In this document: one piece after another, positions 1-17,325 of the stretch | How the letters are laid out: every line of letters starts with the position of its first letter | Position numbering within the stretch: the first letter of the stretch is position 1 | Assembly: GCA_013042375.1 (NCBI GenBank) | Contig: JABDQH010000073.1 | Span: 62,001-126,000 of the forward strand | Length of the DNA stretch: 64,000 nt | DNA from: Woeseiaceae bacterium | Lineage (GTDB): Bacteria > Pseudomonadota > Gammaproteobacteria > Steroidobacterales > Woeseiaceae | Direction: 5' to 3' | Translations under genes and position numbers: made by a program | The notes under the pieces: generated by a model | Database searches by the model: none | What the model was told of the DNA's origin: nothing | The model's input: only the letters and a program-made list of their open reading frames with translations

Positions 1-4541
<4,541 letters not shown>

Positions 4542-4571
4542 ATAAATATATAAACATTTATTTATATTTAT
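4542..4571. promoter_or_regulatory. AT-rich palindromic operator at the start of the arsR-metF-metH operon
   Basis: Perfect 9-bp inverted repeat: ATAAATATA at 4542-4550 and TATATTTAT at 4563-4571, separated by 12 bp, ending one base before the ATG of the ArsR-type regulator. The segment stands out in otherwise GC-rich DNA. A candidate -10 TATACT on the minus strand at 4580-4585 puts the transcription start near 4573, so a protein bound here would block the promoter exit and the translation start together. ArsR proteins commonly bind AT-rich palindromes and autoregulate; that this protein binds here is inference. Confidence 0.6.
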
Positions 4572-4579
4572 GGCCCGAC

Positions 4580-4585
4580 AGTATA
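4580..4585 (-). promoter_or_regulatory. Candidate -10 element of the arsR-metF-metH operon
   Basis: TATACT read on the minus strand, a 5/6 match to the sigma-70 -10 consensus, 38 bases upstream of the regulator ATG. The -35 position at 17-bp spacing (4603-4608) is a poor match (TGTTCC), so recognition would rest mainly on the -10 or on an activator. Confidence 0.35.
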
Positions 4586-4641
4586 TCCCTTTGTCCGGGT
4601 GCGGAACACCCTGTTAACCCGGATTTGTGACCGGCGCACGC

Positions 4642-5502
4642 CTAGTGGAGTGAATCGGGTGCCTCGATGCTGCCTGCCGTGAAGATGCGTTCGACATCGA
4701 CGGCGTCGAAATGGCGGCGGCGTCCGCAGTACTCACAGACGATTTCGATATCGCCCTGCTCGGCGAGGGCCGCGCGCGACTCGTGCTCGCCCAGCATCCT
4801 GAGGACTTCCGCGACCTTGCGCGCCGAGCAGCGGCAGCGGAACGTCACGGGTTTCCGGCTGTAGACGCGCACGTCGTCCTCGTTGAAGAGCTTTGCCAGC
4901 AACTCGATACCGGCCTCGCCCGAGAAGTCTTTTTGCGACAACGTCGCCGCGAGGTAGCCGAGCCGGTCCCAGTCATCGGCATCGATCGGCTGCCCGGGCA
5001 TCTGCTGCAGCAGGATGCCGCCGGCGACCTCCTCACTCGCGACCAGCGCGAGATGGCTCGGCACCTGCACCGAGCGCTCGAAATAGTGCTCGAGGCTGGC
5101 CGCCAGCGAATCGCCGTCGATGGCGACGATGCCCTGGTAGGGCCGCTCGCCGGCGTCCACGGTGATCGCGCAATGGGCGTCGCGCGTCAGTTCGACGAAG
5201 TCCTGCGCCGCTGCACGGTTTTCCATGGCGGCCATGCCGCGCATCTGGTGCCTGGACGTGCATTGCACGACGAGCATCTGCAGCGCGCCGCTACCCTGGA
5301 TCTGCAGCGTGATCGCGCCGTCGAACTTGAGACTCTGCGCGATGAGCCCGGTCGCGGCGGCCGCGTGCCCGAGCGTTTCGGCGAGGAGCGGCGAATAGGC
5401 GTGGTCGCGCTGCATGCGTCGCCACGAACGCTTCATATGGATCAGCGCGCCGCGCACCGGCAGCGACTCGAACGCAAATGGAATGACGCTGTCGGCAGAC
5501 AT
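4642..5502 (-). CDS. hslO: Hsp33 redox-regulated chaperone
   Basis: 286 residues, near the E. coli length of 292. Hsp33 is a cytoplasmic holdase activated by oxidation of a C-terminal zinc centre. The four zinc cysteines are present as C-x-C (RCRCS) and C-x2-C (CEYCG) in the last 70 residues, and the N-terminal chaperone domain carries the typical ALIHMKRSW and LQIQGSGAL segments. It starts one base after the gatB stop, so it is the last gene of a gatC-gatA-gatB-hslO transcript. This pairing with the amidotransferase genes is not the E. coli arrangement. Confidence 0.95.
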   Translation of the reverse strand: MSADSVIPFAFESLPVRGALIHMKRSWRRMQRDHAYSPLLAETLGHAAAATGLIAQSLKFDGAITLQIQGSGALQMLVVQCTSRHQMRGMAAMENRAAAQDFVELTRDAHCAITVDAGERPYQGIVAIDGDSLAASLEHYFERSVQVPSHLALVASEEVAGGILLQQMPGQPIDADDWDRLGYLAATLSQKDFSGEAGIELLAKLFNEDDVRVYSRKPVTFRCRCSARKVAEVLRMLGEHESRAALAEQGDIEIVCEYCGRRRHFDAVDVERIFTAGSIEAPDSLH

Positions 5503-5503
5503 G

Positions 5504-6936
5504 TCAGCCCGACAGTTTGTCTTTGAGAATCCGGTTCACCTGGCCCGGGTTTGCCTGGCCTTTGGTCTCCTTCATGACCTGCCCGACGAAGAAGCCGATG
5601 AGCTTGTCCTTGCCCGCCTTGTACTCGGCGACCTGGCCCGGGTTTGCCGCGATGACCTTGTCGACGACGACCTCGATGGCCGAGGAATCGGTTATCTGCC
5701 TGAGCCCCTGCGCCTCGATGATCTCGTCGGCCGTGCCCTCACCGCTCCACATCGCCTCGAACACCTGCTTCGCGATCTTGCCCGAGATCGTATGGTCGTG
5801 GATGCGCGTCACGAGGCCCGCGAGATCCCGGGCCGTAATTCGACTCTCGCCGATGTCGAGCCCGTCCTTGTTCAGGGCGCCGGACAGGTCGCCGACGACC
5901 CAGTTCGCCACGAGCTGTGGCTTGGCCCCGGTCGCGCCGACCGCGGCCTCGAAATAGTCGGCAACGGGTCGCGACATGGTCAGCTGCAAGGCATCGTCGG
6001 CCTTGAGCCCATAGTCGTCGATGAAGCGGTGGCGCTTGGCGTCCGGTAGCTCCGGGAGCTGTTCGCGCACGGCCTCGATGTATTCGTGGCTGATCTCGAC
6101 GGGCAACAGGTCGGGGTCCGGGAAGTAGCGATAGTCATTCGCCTCTTCCTTCGAGCGCATTGAGCGCGTCTCGTCCCTGGCCGAATCATAGAGACGCGTC
6201 TCCTGCACGACCGCACCGCCGTCTTCGATCAGGTCGATCTGGCGCTCGATCTCGAAGTTGATTGCACGCTCGACGAAACGGAAGGAATTGAGGTTCTTGA
6301 TTTCCGTGCGGGTACCGAACTGCTGCTGTCCTTGCGGCCGCACCGAGACGTTGGCGTCGCAGCGGAACGAGCCTTCCTGCATGTTGCCATCGGAAATGCC
6401 AAGGTAGCGCACGATCGTGTGAATCTTGCGCATATAGGCCACGGCTTCCGCCGCCGATCGCAGATCCGGCTCGGACACGATCTCGAGCAGTGGCGTGCCC
6501 GCACGATTGAGGTCGATGCCCGAGGAACGGTCGAGTCCCTCGTGAATCGACTTGCCGGCGTCTTCCTCGAGATGCGCCCGCGTGATGCCGATGCGTTTCT
6601 CGTTGCCCTCGCCATCCTCGATGAACAGCTCGCCGTGCTCGACGATCGGCAGTTCGTACTGGCTGATCTGGTATCCCTTGGGCAGGTCGGGGTAGAAGTA
6701 ATTCTTGCGCGCGAACACCGAGCGCGGCGCAACGGTCGCATTCACGGCCAGGCCGAACATCGCGGCCATGTGCACGACCTCCTCGTTCAGAACCGGCAGA
6801 ACGCCCGGATAGCCGAGGTCGACGAGGCAGGCCTGCGTGTTGGGCTCGGCCCCATAAGCCGTTGATGCGCCAGAGAAAATCTTGGACCGCGTGGCAAGCT
6901 GTGCGTGAACCTCGAGGCCGATGACGACTTCCCAGG

Positions 6937-6940
<4 letters not shown>
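5504..6940 (-). CDS. gatB: Aspartyl/glutamyl-tRNA amidotransferase subunit B
   Basis: 478 residues. GatB is the kinase/transamidase subunit of GatCAB, which converts misacylated Glu-tRNA(Gln) or Asp-tRNA(Asn) to the amide form. Signature segments are [13 protein letters not shown] at the N-terminus, [35 protein letters not shown] and the C-terminal YqeY-like tail with GQANPGQVN. An ATG six codons upstream exists, but the start at 6940 begins the conserved region and overlaps the gatA stop as ATGA. Its presence implies that at least one amide aminoacyl-tRNA is made indirectly. Confidence 0.97.
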
Positions 6941-9893
<2,953 letters not shown>

Positions 9894-9923
9894 AGTCCGC
9901 CCAGACTATCGACGAGCTTATCG

Positions 9924-10787
9924 ATGGTCGCGTCGCGAAGAAATAATACGAACCCGGCGCGCATCCCGGCACTGGGATTGCGCACCCTGGTCCTGATCGG
10001 CGTCAGCATCGTCCTCATGTACCTCGATCATCGCGAGAATCACCTCGACGGAATTCGCAAGACGATCGGCGCCGCGGTGTATCCCGTGCAGATCGTCGTC
10101 GACGCGCCGGCACGTTTCTGGGGCTGGCTCGGCGAGTCCACGACGTCGCGCAACGAACTGGAACTCGAAGTCGGGCGGCTCAAGGCGGAACGGCTCCTGA
10201 CCAATGCACGCCTGCAGCGGCTCACGGCGCTCGAAGCCGAGAATGCGCGGCTGCGGGCTTTACTCGAGGCGCGCACGCGCGTACGCGACGAAGTGCGGGT
10301 CGCGGAAATCCTGGCCGTGGACGCCAATCCCTACGAACACAATCTCGTCATCGGCGTCGGCAGTCGTGACGGCGTGTACGACGGCCAGGCCATCGTCGAC
10401 GCTAGCGGCGTCGTCGGGCAGGTGATCGAAACCGGCTTGCTGACGGCCCAGGCCGTACTCATCAGCGACGCGGACCACGCGCTGCCCGTCGAGGTCAACC
10501 GCAACGGCCTGCGTACCATTGCCGTCGGCACGGGCGAGATCGATCGCCTCGACCTGCCGTTCCTGCCGAACAACGCGGACGTTCGTGCCGGCGACCTGCT
10601 CGTAACCTCCGGACTGGGTGGCGCCTTCCCCGCCGGCTATCCCGTTGCTATCGTCGACCAGGTCACGCGTATCCCGCAGGAGCCGTTCGCGGACGTGACG
10701 GCAACGCCGGCCGCCGCGCTCGACCAGGTGCGCGAAGTCATGCTGATCTGGTCCCAACCGCCGGTTGGCGAGGGGACGGAAGAATGA
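9924..10787 (+). CDS. mreC: Rod-shape-determining protein MreC
   Basis: 287 residues: a short basic N-terminus, one membrane segment at about 19-36, a coiled coil at about 70-115 (repeated E, L, A and R heptads) and a periplasmic beta domain. MreC is the periplasmic scaffold that activates PBP2-RodA. The C-terminal tail is acidic. It overlaps mreD by 4 bp as ATGA, so the two are translationally coupled. Confidence 0.95.
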   Translation: MVASRRNNTNPARIPALGLRTLVLIGVSIVLMYLDHRENHLDGIRKTIGAAVYPVQIVVDAPARFWGWLGESTTSRNELELEVGRLKAERLLTNARLQRLTALEAENARLRALLEARTRVRDEVRVAEILAVDANPYEHNLVIGVGSRDGVYDGQAIVDASGVVGQVIETGLLTAQAVLISDADHALPVEVNRNGLRTIAVGTGEIDRLDLPFLPNNADVRAGDLLVTSGLGGAFPAGYPVAIVDQVTRIPQEPFADVTATPAAALDQVREVMLIWSQPPVGEGTEE

Positions 10788-11275
10788 CGGCTGCGAACGC
10801 GAACCGCCGCCTGCCCGTCATCGTTACGCTCGTCGTGGGCCTGATGCTGTCGATCATGCCGCTGCCCGGCCTTTTCGAGACGCTGCGTCCCGACTGGCTG
10901 GCGCTGCTGGTCATATTCTGGGCCATGCAGCTGCCGCGCACATGGAGCGTCGGCACGGCATGGATCATAGGCATCGTGCTCGACGTCGCGTACGGCACGC
11001 TGCTCGGCCAGCACGCGGTGGCGCTGTGCGTCATCGCGTTCGTCACCGTGCGGTTTCACCTGCTGATGCGCGTCTTTCCGCTCTCGCAGCTGACCGCCAC
11101 GGTATTCGCGCTGCTTGCCCTGTACCAGTTCATCCTGTTCTGGATTAACGGCGTCGCGGCAGTTACGGCTCCGGCGATCAGCTACTGGGGCCCGGTCGTT
11201 ACGGGCACGCTGATCTGGCCGTTTCTCTACATGTTCCTGTCGGGCATTCGCTACCGCGCGCACTCGGGAGCCTGA
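10784..11275 (+). CDS. mreD: Rod-shape-determining membrane protein MreD
   Basis: 163 residues, strongly hydrophobic with about five membrane segments, the size and topology of MreD. It includes the RPDWLALLVIFWAMQLP segment typical of the family. MreD links MreC to the elongasome in the inner membrane. The start overlaps the mreC stop, and the stop codon directly abuts the mrdA ATG. Confidence 0.94.
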   Translation: MTAANANRRLPVIVTLVVGLMLSIMPLPGLFETLRPDWLALLVIFWAMQLPRTWSVGTAWIIGIVLDVAYGTLLGQHAVALCVIAFVTVRFHLLMRVFPLSQLTATVFALLALYQFILFWINGVAAVTAPAISYWGPVVTGTLIWPFLYMFLSGIRYRAHSGA

Positions 11276-13174
11276 ATGTACGTCTCCGGCGTCTCGATCA
11301 AGGATGTCCATTCCGAGAAGCGCATCTTCCTGGCGCGCGTCATTCTTGCCGCGGTCGTGTCGATCCTGTTGGTCGGCACCGTCGTCGCGCGTCTCGTGCA
11401 ATTGCAGATCGTCGACTACGAGCTGTTCGCCGAGAAATCGCAGGGTAATCGCTTTCGCATGGAACCCGTGCCGCCGACGCGCGGCCTGATCTTCGACCGC
11501 AAGGGCAACGTCGTCGCGGAGAATTTTCCCGCCTACCAGCTCGAGCTGGTTCCGGAGCAGGTCGGCGACATCGACGACACCCTGCAGCGTCTGGCAGCGC
11601 TCGGGGTGATCGAAGACGAGGATATTCCGCGCTTCAAGGAACTCAGCGGCAGCGGGCCGCGCTTCAAACCCGTGACGCTGAAACTGCGGCTGACCGAGGA
11701 AGAAATCGCCAGTTTCGCGATCAAGCGCCCGCGCTTTCCGGGCGTCGACTTTCGCCCGCGTCTCGTCAGGGTGTATCCCAACGGGAACTACGTCGCGCAT
11801 GCGGTCGGCTACGTCGGCGCGCTCAGCACAGACGATCTCGAGCGCCTCGATCCTGCACAATATGCAGGCGCGTCGCACACGGGCAAGACCGGCGTCGAGG
11901 TCGCGTTCGAGTCCGACCTGCACGGCGACCCGGGATTCCGCCACCTGGTTACCAACGCGCGCGGTCGCCAGATCCCCAGCGACACGAGCGAACTGCTGGG
12001 CGCACTGCCGCCCGGCGAGGTGCCTGTCCCGGGCGCCAACGTCTACCTGAGCATCGACCTCGAACTGCAGCGCATTGCCACCGAGGCGCTGGCCGGGCGC
12101 CGCGGCGCGCTCGTCGCGCTCGACCCGTGGAGCGGCGAAATCCTCGCGCTGGTCAGCGCGCCGTCCTTCGACCCAAACATGTTTGCCGTGGGCATGACGA
12201 CGTCACAGTTTCGCGAATTGCAGGACAATCCGGACCGCCCGCTGTTCAATCGTGCAGTCAGAGGAGCCTACCCGCCCGGCTCCACGATCAAACCGATACT
12301 GGCGCTCGCCGCACTCGAAACCGGCGCGACCAACCTGACCCGCAAGACCCTGTGCAGGGGCTATTTCTCGTTGCCGGGCGACGAGCATCGCTATCGCGAC
12401 TGGAAACCCGAGGGCCACGGCCGCGTCGACCTGCACGATGCGATCACGCAATCCTGCGACGTGTATTTCTATGAGATCAGCCGCGACATCGGCATCGATG
12501 CGATGCACGACTACCTCGGCCGTTTCGGCCTCGGCTCCGAGACCGGCATCGACATCGGCGGCGAACACAAGGGCATCGTGCCGTCACGCCAGTGGAAGCG
12601 CGATAATTTCAGCGACCCCGACAACCAGCGCTGGTATCACGGCGAGACCGTCATCGCATCGATCGGCCAGGGCTACATGCTCGCGACGCCGCTGCAACTT
12701 GCCTCCGCCGTCAGTGCATTGGCCACGCGTGGCCAGCGATACCGCCCGCACATGGTCGCGGCGATCGAGGATGGGCTGACCGGCGAACGCCGTCTCATAC
12801 AGCCCGAACGCCTGCCCGACGTCGAGATCAGCAACGATTTCTACTGGCGCAACATCATCGAGGCAATGCACGACGTGATGCAGGGCCCGCAGGGCACGGC
12901 GCGCGCCGTCGGCCGCGGGGCGCCGTACGAGATGGCCGGCAAGAGCGGCACGGCCCAGGTGGTGTCGATAGCACAGGACCAGGAGTACGACGAGGCCGAA
13001 CTCGAGGAACGACAACGCGACCATGCGTTGTTCCTTGCGTTCGCGCCGCTCGACGAACCGCGCATCGCAGTGGCGCTGATCGTCGAGAACGGCGAGAGCG
13101 GCAGCTCCGTCGCCGCACCCATCGCGAAAGCCGTCATGGATGCATGGCTGGGGTACGGTGACGATGCGCGCTAG
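11276..13174 (+). CDS. mrdA: Penicillin-binding protein 2, peptidoglycan transpeptidase
   Basis: 632 residues, the size of PBP2, the class B transpeptidase of cell elongation. N-terminal membrane anchor at about 18-38, the pedestal region with PPTRGLIFDRKGNVVAEN, then the transpeptidase domain with SxxK in PPGSTIKP, the SCD motif in TQSCDVYFYE and the KSGT motif in MAGKSGTAQV. It follows mreD without a gap and overlaps rodA, its glycosyltransferase partner. Confidence 0.97.
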   Translation: MYVSGVSIKDVHSEKRIFLARVILAAVVSILLVGTVVARLVQLQIVDYELFAEKSQGNRFRMEPVPPTRGLIFDRKGNVVAENFPAYQLELVPEQVGDIDDTLQRLAALGVIEDEDIPRFKELSGSGPRFKPVTLKLRLTEEEIASFAIKRPRFPGVDFRPRLVRVYPNGNYVAHAVGYVGALSTDDLERLDPAQYAGASHTGKTGVEVAFESDLHGDPGFRHLVTNARGRQIPSDTSELLGALPPGEVPVPGANVYLSIDLELQRIATEALAGRRGALVALDPWSGEILALVSAPSFDPNMFAVGMTTSQFRELQDNPDRPLFNRAVRGAYPPGSTIKPILALAALETGATNLTRKTLCRGYFSLPGDEHRYRDWKPEGHGRVDLHDAITQSCDVYFYEISRDIGIDAMHDYLGRFGLGSETGIDIGGEHKGIVPSRQWKRDNFSDPDNQRWYHGETVIASIGQGYMLATPLQLASAVSALATRGQRYRPHMVAAIEDGLTGERRLIQPERLPDVEISNDFYWRNIIEAMHDVMQGPQGTARAVGRGAPYEMAGKSGTAQVVSIAQDQEYDEAELEERQRDHALFLAFAPLDEPRIAVALIVENGESGSSVAAPIAKAVMDAWLGYGDDAR

Positions 13175-14303
13175 CGAGACGCGGCGGCTCATAACCCCGA
13201 GGGCTGCGCCGCTCTCGGACTTCGCGCTGCTGTTGCGCCGCCTGCATATCGACGGGCCGCTGCTGCTCGTGCTCATGCTGATCTGCGCCTTCGGCCTCAT
13301 CATCCTGTACAGCGCCGTTGGCGAGAGTAATCGCCTGTTGCTCAACCAGGCGATCCGACTCGGCATCGCGTTCGTCGCCATGCTGATCGTCGCGCAGCTG
13401 CCTCCGGATTTCCTGCGCCGCTGGACGCCCTGGGGGTTTGCGGCGGGCCTCGTGCTGCTGGTCCTCGTGCTGTTCAAGGGCGAGGTGGTCCAGGGTGCGC
13501 GCCGCTGGCTCGACATGGGTATCCGCTTCCAGCCGTCCGAGGCCATGAAGCTCGGCGTGCCGATGATGGCCGCCTGGTTCCTGCATGAGCGCACGATCCC
13601 CCCCAAGCTGCGCGTCATCGCGATGATCGCCGTGATGATCGCCGTGCCGACCATTCTCATTGCCCGGCAGCCCGACCTCGGCACGTCGCTGCTGATCGCG
13701 GTATCCGGGATCATCGTCATCGTACTCGCGGGCATGTCGCTGCGACTCATGCTCGGCCTCGGCATAGCCGCAATTCCCGGCGCGTTCCTGCTGTGGAACT
13801 TCATGAAGGACTACCAGAAGCAGCGCGTCCTGACCCTGCTCAATCCCGACAGCGACCCGCTCGGCGCCGGCTACAACATCATCCAGTCAAAGATCGCGAT
13901 CGGTTCGGGCGGGCTGTTCGGTAAGGGCTGGACGAACGGTTCGCAGGCACAGCTCGAGTTCCTGCCGGAACGCCACACCGACTTTATTTTCGCGGTGCTC
14001 GGCGAAGAATTCGGACTGCTCGGCGTGCTCGCCCTGCTGGTTCTCTACATGATCGTCATCGGCCGCGGCCTGTTCATCGCCGTGCAGGCGCACGACACCT
14101 ACTCTCGCCTGCTGGCGGGCTCGATCAGCCTGACGTTCATGGTTTACGTGTTCGTCAACACGGCGATGGTTACGGGCCTGATACCTGTCGTCGGCGTACC
14201 TTTGCCGCTGGTATCGTTCGGCGGTACATCGATGGTGACGCTCATGGCCGGTTTCGGTATTCTGATGTCCATCCATACGCACCGGAAACTCCTGCCGCAT
14301 TGA
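13164..14303 (+). CDS. mrdB: Peptidoglycan glycosyltransferase RodA
   Basis: SEDS-family glycosyltransferase of the elongasome with about ten membrane segments. The C-terminal hallmark is visible (TGLIPVVGVPLPLVSFGGTS). Two in-frame ATGs are possible, 13140 and 13164. The second is preferred because it overlaps the mrdA end by only 11 bp; with it the protein is 379 residues, close to the E. coli length of 370. It ends in a 4-bp overlap with the next gene's TTG. Confidence 0.95.
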   Translation: MRASETRRLITPRAAPLSDFALLLRRLHIDGPLLLVLMLICAFGLIILYSAVGESNRLLLNQAIRLGIAFVAMLIVAQLPPDFLRRWTPWGFAAGLVLLVLVLFKGEVVQGARRWLDMGIRFQPSEAMKLGVPMMAAWFLHERTIPPKLRVIAMIAVMIAVPTILIARQPDLGTSLLIAVSGIIVIVLAGMSLRLMLGLGIAAIPGAFLLWNFMKDYQKQRVLTLLNPDSDPLGAGYNIIQSKIAIGSGGLFGKGWTNGSQAQLEFLPERHTDFIFAVLGEEFGLLGVLALLVLYMIVIGRGLFIAVQAHDTYSRLLAGSISLTFMVYVFVNTAMVTGLIPVVGVPLPLVSFGGTSMVTLMAGFGILMSIHTHRKLLPH

Positions 14304-15313
14304 TTATTAGACGCTGGTTCGCGGTCGCCACACTCCTGATCGTTCCCATCTCCGGCTCGTACGCCGATGACAGCGCGCCGCTCGACGTCACGCAGGGCGA
14401 CGTCGTGGCCTTCATCGATGAGATGGTGACGGAACACGGCTTCGAACCCGAGTCGTTGCGCGCGACGCTGTCCGAGGCGAGCGTCAAGCAGTCGATCATC
14501 GAGAAGATCTCGACGCCCGCCGAAAGGCGCCTGTCGTGGGGCGAGTACCGCAAGATCTTCATCACCCGGGAACGCATCGCGGCCGGCACGACATTCTGGC
14601 TCGAGAACCGCGCTATGCTCGAGCGCATTCACAAGGAAACCGGCGTTGCCGTCGAGATGATCGTCGGCATCATTGGCGTCGAGACCTACTACGGCCGCAT
14701 CACGGGCAAGGATCGAGTGCTCGATGCACTGGCGACACTCGCGTTCCACTACCCTCCGCGCGCGAAGTTTTTTCGCCGCCAGCTCGTCGAATTCCTGATT
14801 CTCGCGCGCGAGGAGGAGCTCGACGCCACCCAACCGATGGGTTCCTACGCGGGTGCGATGGGCCGGCCGCAGTTCATGCCGTCGAGCTTTCGTGCCTATG
14901 CCGTCGATGCAACCGGGGATGGCAAGCGCGATATCTGGAACAACTGGGCCGATGTTGCAGGCAGTGTCGCCAACTATTTCGTCGAGCACGGCTGGCGCAG
15001 CGGCGAGCAGGTCGTGGCGCAGGCGACGCTGGGACATGGGTGGCATGGCGGCGCACCCGACGCGAAGAACAAGCTGTCCGCTAAACAGACCGTGGCAGCG
15101 CTGAGCAACAAAGGCGTCATGTTCGCGACCGACCTGCCAGGCGACAGCAAGGGCGAGCTTCTGACATACGAGAGCGCCAGGGGTAAGGAGCACTGGGTCG
15201 GCTTCCACAATTTCTTCGTTATCACGAGATACAACCGCAGCTCGATGTATGCGCTCGCGGCCTACCAGCTCGGCCAGGAAATCGCCGGCAAGGTAGCGAA
15301 GCATGCGGGCTGA
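14300..15313 (+). CDS. mltB: Lytic murein transglycosylase B
   Basis: 337 residues. An N-terminal hydrophobic segment and SYADDS suggest a cleavable signal; no lipobox Cys is seen, unlike E. coli MltB. The catalytic Glu sits in GIIGVETYYGR, and MGSYAGAMGRPQFMPSSFR is the family signature. The enzyme cleaves the MurNAc-GlcNAc bond with anhydro product. The only plausible start is TTG at 14300, overlapping the rodA stop as TTGA. Its place between rodA and rlpA is common in gammaproteobacteria. Confidence 0.93.
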   Translation: MIIRRWFAVATLLIVPISGSYADDSAPLDVTQGDVVAFIDEMVTEHGFEPESLRATLSEASVKQSIIEKISTPAERRLSWGEYRKIFITRERIAAGTTFWLENRAMLERIHKETGVAVEMIVGIIGVETYYGRITGKDRVLDALATLAFHYPPRAKFFRRQLVEFLILAREEELDATQPMGSYAGAMGRPQFMPSSFRAYAVDATGDGKRDIWNNWADVAGSVANYFVEHGWRSGEQVVAQATLGHGWHGGAPDAKNKLSAKQTVAALSNKGVMFATDLPGDSKGELLTYESARGKEHWVGFHNFFVITRYNRSSMYALAAYQLGQEIAGKVAKHAG

Positions 15314-16130
15314 GCCCGCGCTGCTCATCGCCGGCGCACTCTTGCTCGCGGGTTGCGGCGGCGGCAACTACCTGAAAGGTGACGGCCCGCCGTCGGGCAG
15401 CATGCGCATTCCCGATTTGCCCGACGATGCCGTGCCAAGGCCCGAACCTCGCAGCAAATACGGCAATGGGCCCGTATACGAAGTACTGGGCAAGCGCTAC
15501 ACCGTCATGGAGTCGAGCGAGAACTACCAGGAGCGCGGTGTCGCCTCGTGGTACGGCAAGAAATTCCACGGCAACCTGACGTCAAACCGCGAGGTCTACG
15601 ACATGTACGCGATGACGGCGGCACACAAGTCATTGCCGTTGCCGACCTACGTACGCGTGCATAACCTGAAGAACAACAAGTCGGTCGTCGTGCGTGTCAA
15701 CGATCGCGGGCCATTCCTGCACAACCGCCTGATCGACCTCTCCTACGCCGCCGCAATGAAGCTCGATATGCTGCGCGACGGCACCAGCCTCGTGGAGGTA
15801 ACGGCGATCAACTTCGAAGAACCTGCGGGCGATCGCCCGGTACGCCGTGCGACGCCGCCGGCGCCCGCCGAACCGATCCGGGCTACCCCTGCGGCAATTC
15901 CCGTCTTTGTCCAGGTCGGCGCATTCGGCGATCGCGCCAACGCGGAGCTGCGGCTCAACGAACTGTCCCGGGCCGGCATCGGCAACGCCTTCATCGACGA
16001 GGAGCGTACGCCGGAGCGCGCGCTGTACCGCGTCCGGATTGGCCCTGTAGCCAGCGTCGCTCAGTACGACATGCTCGTCACAAAACTCGAGCGCATCGGG
16101 ATAGACGATCCGTACCTAATCAACGATTAG
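15303..16130 (+). CDS. rlpA: Septal ring lytic transglycosylase RlpA, lipoprotein
   Basis: 275 residues. Lipobox LLAGC places the lipidated Cys at about residue 18. The double-psi beta-barrel domain follows, with GVASWYGKKFHG, TSNREVYDMYAMTAAHK and VRVNDRGPF, including the residues linked to activity in the Pseudomonas enzyme. A linker rich in Pro and Ala leads to a C-terminal SPOR domain (PVFVQVGAFGDRANA), which binds denuded glycan at the septum. The start overlaps the mltB end by 11 bp. Confidence 0.95.
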   Translation: MRAEPALLIAGALLLAGCGGGNYLKGDGPPSGSMRIPDLPDDAVPRPEPRSKYGNGPVYEVLGKRYTVMESSENYQERGVASWYGKKFHGNLTSNREVYDMYAMTAAHKSLPLPTYVRVHNLKNNKSVVVRVNDRGPFLHNRLIDLSYAAAMKLDMLRDGTSLVEVTAINFEEPAGDRPVRRATPPAPAEPIRATPAAIPVFVQVGAFGDRANAELRLNELSRAGIGNAFIDEERTPERALYRVRIGPVASVAQYDMLVTKLERIGIDDPYLIND

Positions 16131-16147
16131 GCGCGTACAATACGCGC
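16131..16147 (+). other. Hairpin immediately after the rlpA stop codon
   Basis: Perfect 7-bp stem with a 3-nt loop (GCGCGTA, CAA, TACGCGC), beginning at the base after the rlpA TAG and 30 bp before the dacA-type gene. No T-run follows, so it is not a standard intrinsic terminator; it could stabilise or process the mRNA. Confidence 0.35.
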
Positions 16148-16177
16148 CCAGATTCTCAAGTACCGCACCGAGGCCCC

Positions 16178-17323
16178 ATGTCCGCACGATTTTCCTGCGC
16201 CCTGATCGCATTCGTTTTCGTTTTTGCAACAGATAGTTACGCGCAGACGGTGTTGCCCACGCCGGCACCGCCGATCATCGGTGCGAAGAGCTACCTGGTT
16301 ATCGACGCAACGACCGGACACGAACTGGCGTCGCTGGAGCCCGATATTGCCCTGGCGCCCGCCAGCCTGACCAAGATCATGACCTCGTACGTGGTCTTCA
16401 AGGCCCTGGAGCAGGGCCAGGTCAGGCTCGAGGACGAGGTTACGATCTCGGAGAAGGCCTGGCGCATGCCAGGCTCGCGCATGTTCGTCGAAGTCGGCAA
16501 ACGCGTAACGGTCAAGGACCTCCTGATGGGCATGATCGTGCAGTCCGGCAATGATGCAAGCGTGGCCCTGGCCGAGCACATCGCGGGCGATGAGTCGGTG
16601 TTCGCCGAGATGATGAACCAGCACGCGGCGCAGCTCGGCATGCTCGCCACCCGGTTTGCGAACGCGACGGGCCTGCCAGCCGAGGGACACGTGACCACGG
16701 CGCGCGATCTCACGACGCTCGCGCGGGCGATGATCGCGGAGTTTCCCGAGTACTACAGCTGGCATGCGATCAGGGATTTCACGTTCAACGAGATTACGCA
16801 GAGCAATCGCAACAAGCTCCTGTGGCGCGATCCGTCGGTCGACGGGCTCAAGACCGGCCATACCGACGACGCGGGTTACTGCCTCGTCGCCTCGGCCGAG
16901 CGCGACGGCATGCGCGTTATCTCGGTTGTGCTCGGCACGGCGAGCGAGAAAGCGCGCGCCGACGGCAGCCAGGCGCTGATCAACTATGGTTTTCGATTCT
17001 TCGAGACACGCCTCTTGTTCGCGGCTGGCGAAGAAGTGACGAATGCGCGCGTCTGGAAGTCGGCCAACGAGACCTCGGGGCTCGGCGTGCTGGAGGATCT
17101 CTACATCACCGTGCGCCGTGGTACGTATGGCCAGCTCGCTTCGGCCGTTGATATCCCGGCCATCGTCGAGGCGCCATTGGCGGAGGGACAGCCTGTCGCC
17201 GAGTTGCGCGTCAACTTCGGTGACAAGGAGATCCTGCGCACGCCGTTGCACGCGCTCGACGACAACCCGCGCGGCTCGTTCTGGCAGCGGACCGTCGACA
17301 GCATCAGCCTGATGTTCGAGTGA
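16178..17323 (+). CDS. dacA: D-alanyl-D-alanine carboxypeptidase (PBP5/6 type)
   Basis: 381 residues with an N-terminal signal (cleavage near SYAQ). It trims the terminal D-Ala from pentapeptide stems in the periplasm. Active-site motifs: SLTK (SxxK), SGND (SxN) and KTGHTDDAGYC (KTG), in the family's order and spacing. A C-terminal beta domain and an amphipathic tail (SFWQRTVDSISLMFE) fit the membrane anchor of PBP5. The stop is followed at once by ybeD, the classical dacA-ybeD-lipB order. Confidence 0.96.
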   Translation: MSARFSCALIAFVFVFATDSYAQTVLPTPAPPIIGAKSYLVIDATTGHELASLEPDIALAPASLTKIMTSYVVFKALEQGQVRLEDEVTISEKAWRMPGSRMFVEVGKRVTVKDLLMGMIVQSGNDASVALAEHIAGDESVFAEMMNQHAAQLGMLATRFANATGLPAEGHVTTARDLTTLARAMIAEFPEYYSWHAIRDFTFNEITQSNRNKLLWRDPSVDGLKTGHTDDAGYCLVASAERDGMRVISVVLGTASEKARADGSQALINYGFRFFETRLLFAAGEEVTNARVWKSANETSGLGVLEDLYITVRRGTYGQLASAVDIPAIVEAPLAEGQPVAELRVNFGDKEILRTPLHALDDNPRGSFWQRTVDSISLMFE

Positions 17324-17325
17324 GA

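Noticed and set aside
4572-4641. SAH or SAM riboswitch ahead of the methionine operon
   Set aside because: The leader from the likely start to the ATG is about 32 nt and is taken up by the AT palindrome; no aptamer core seen.
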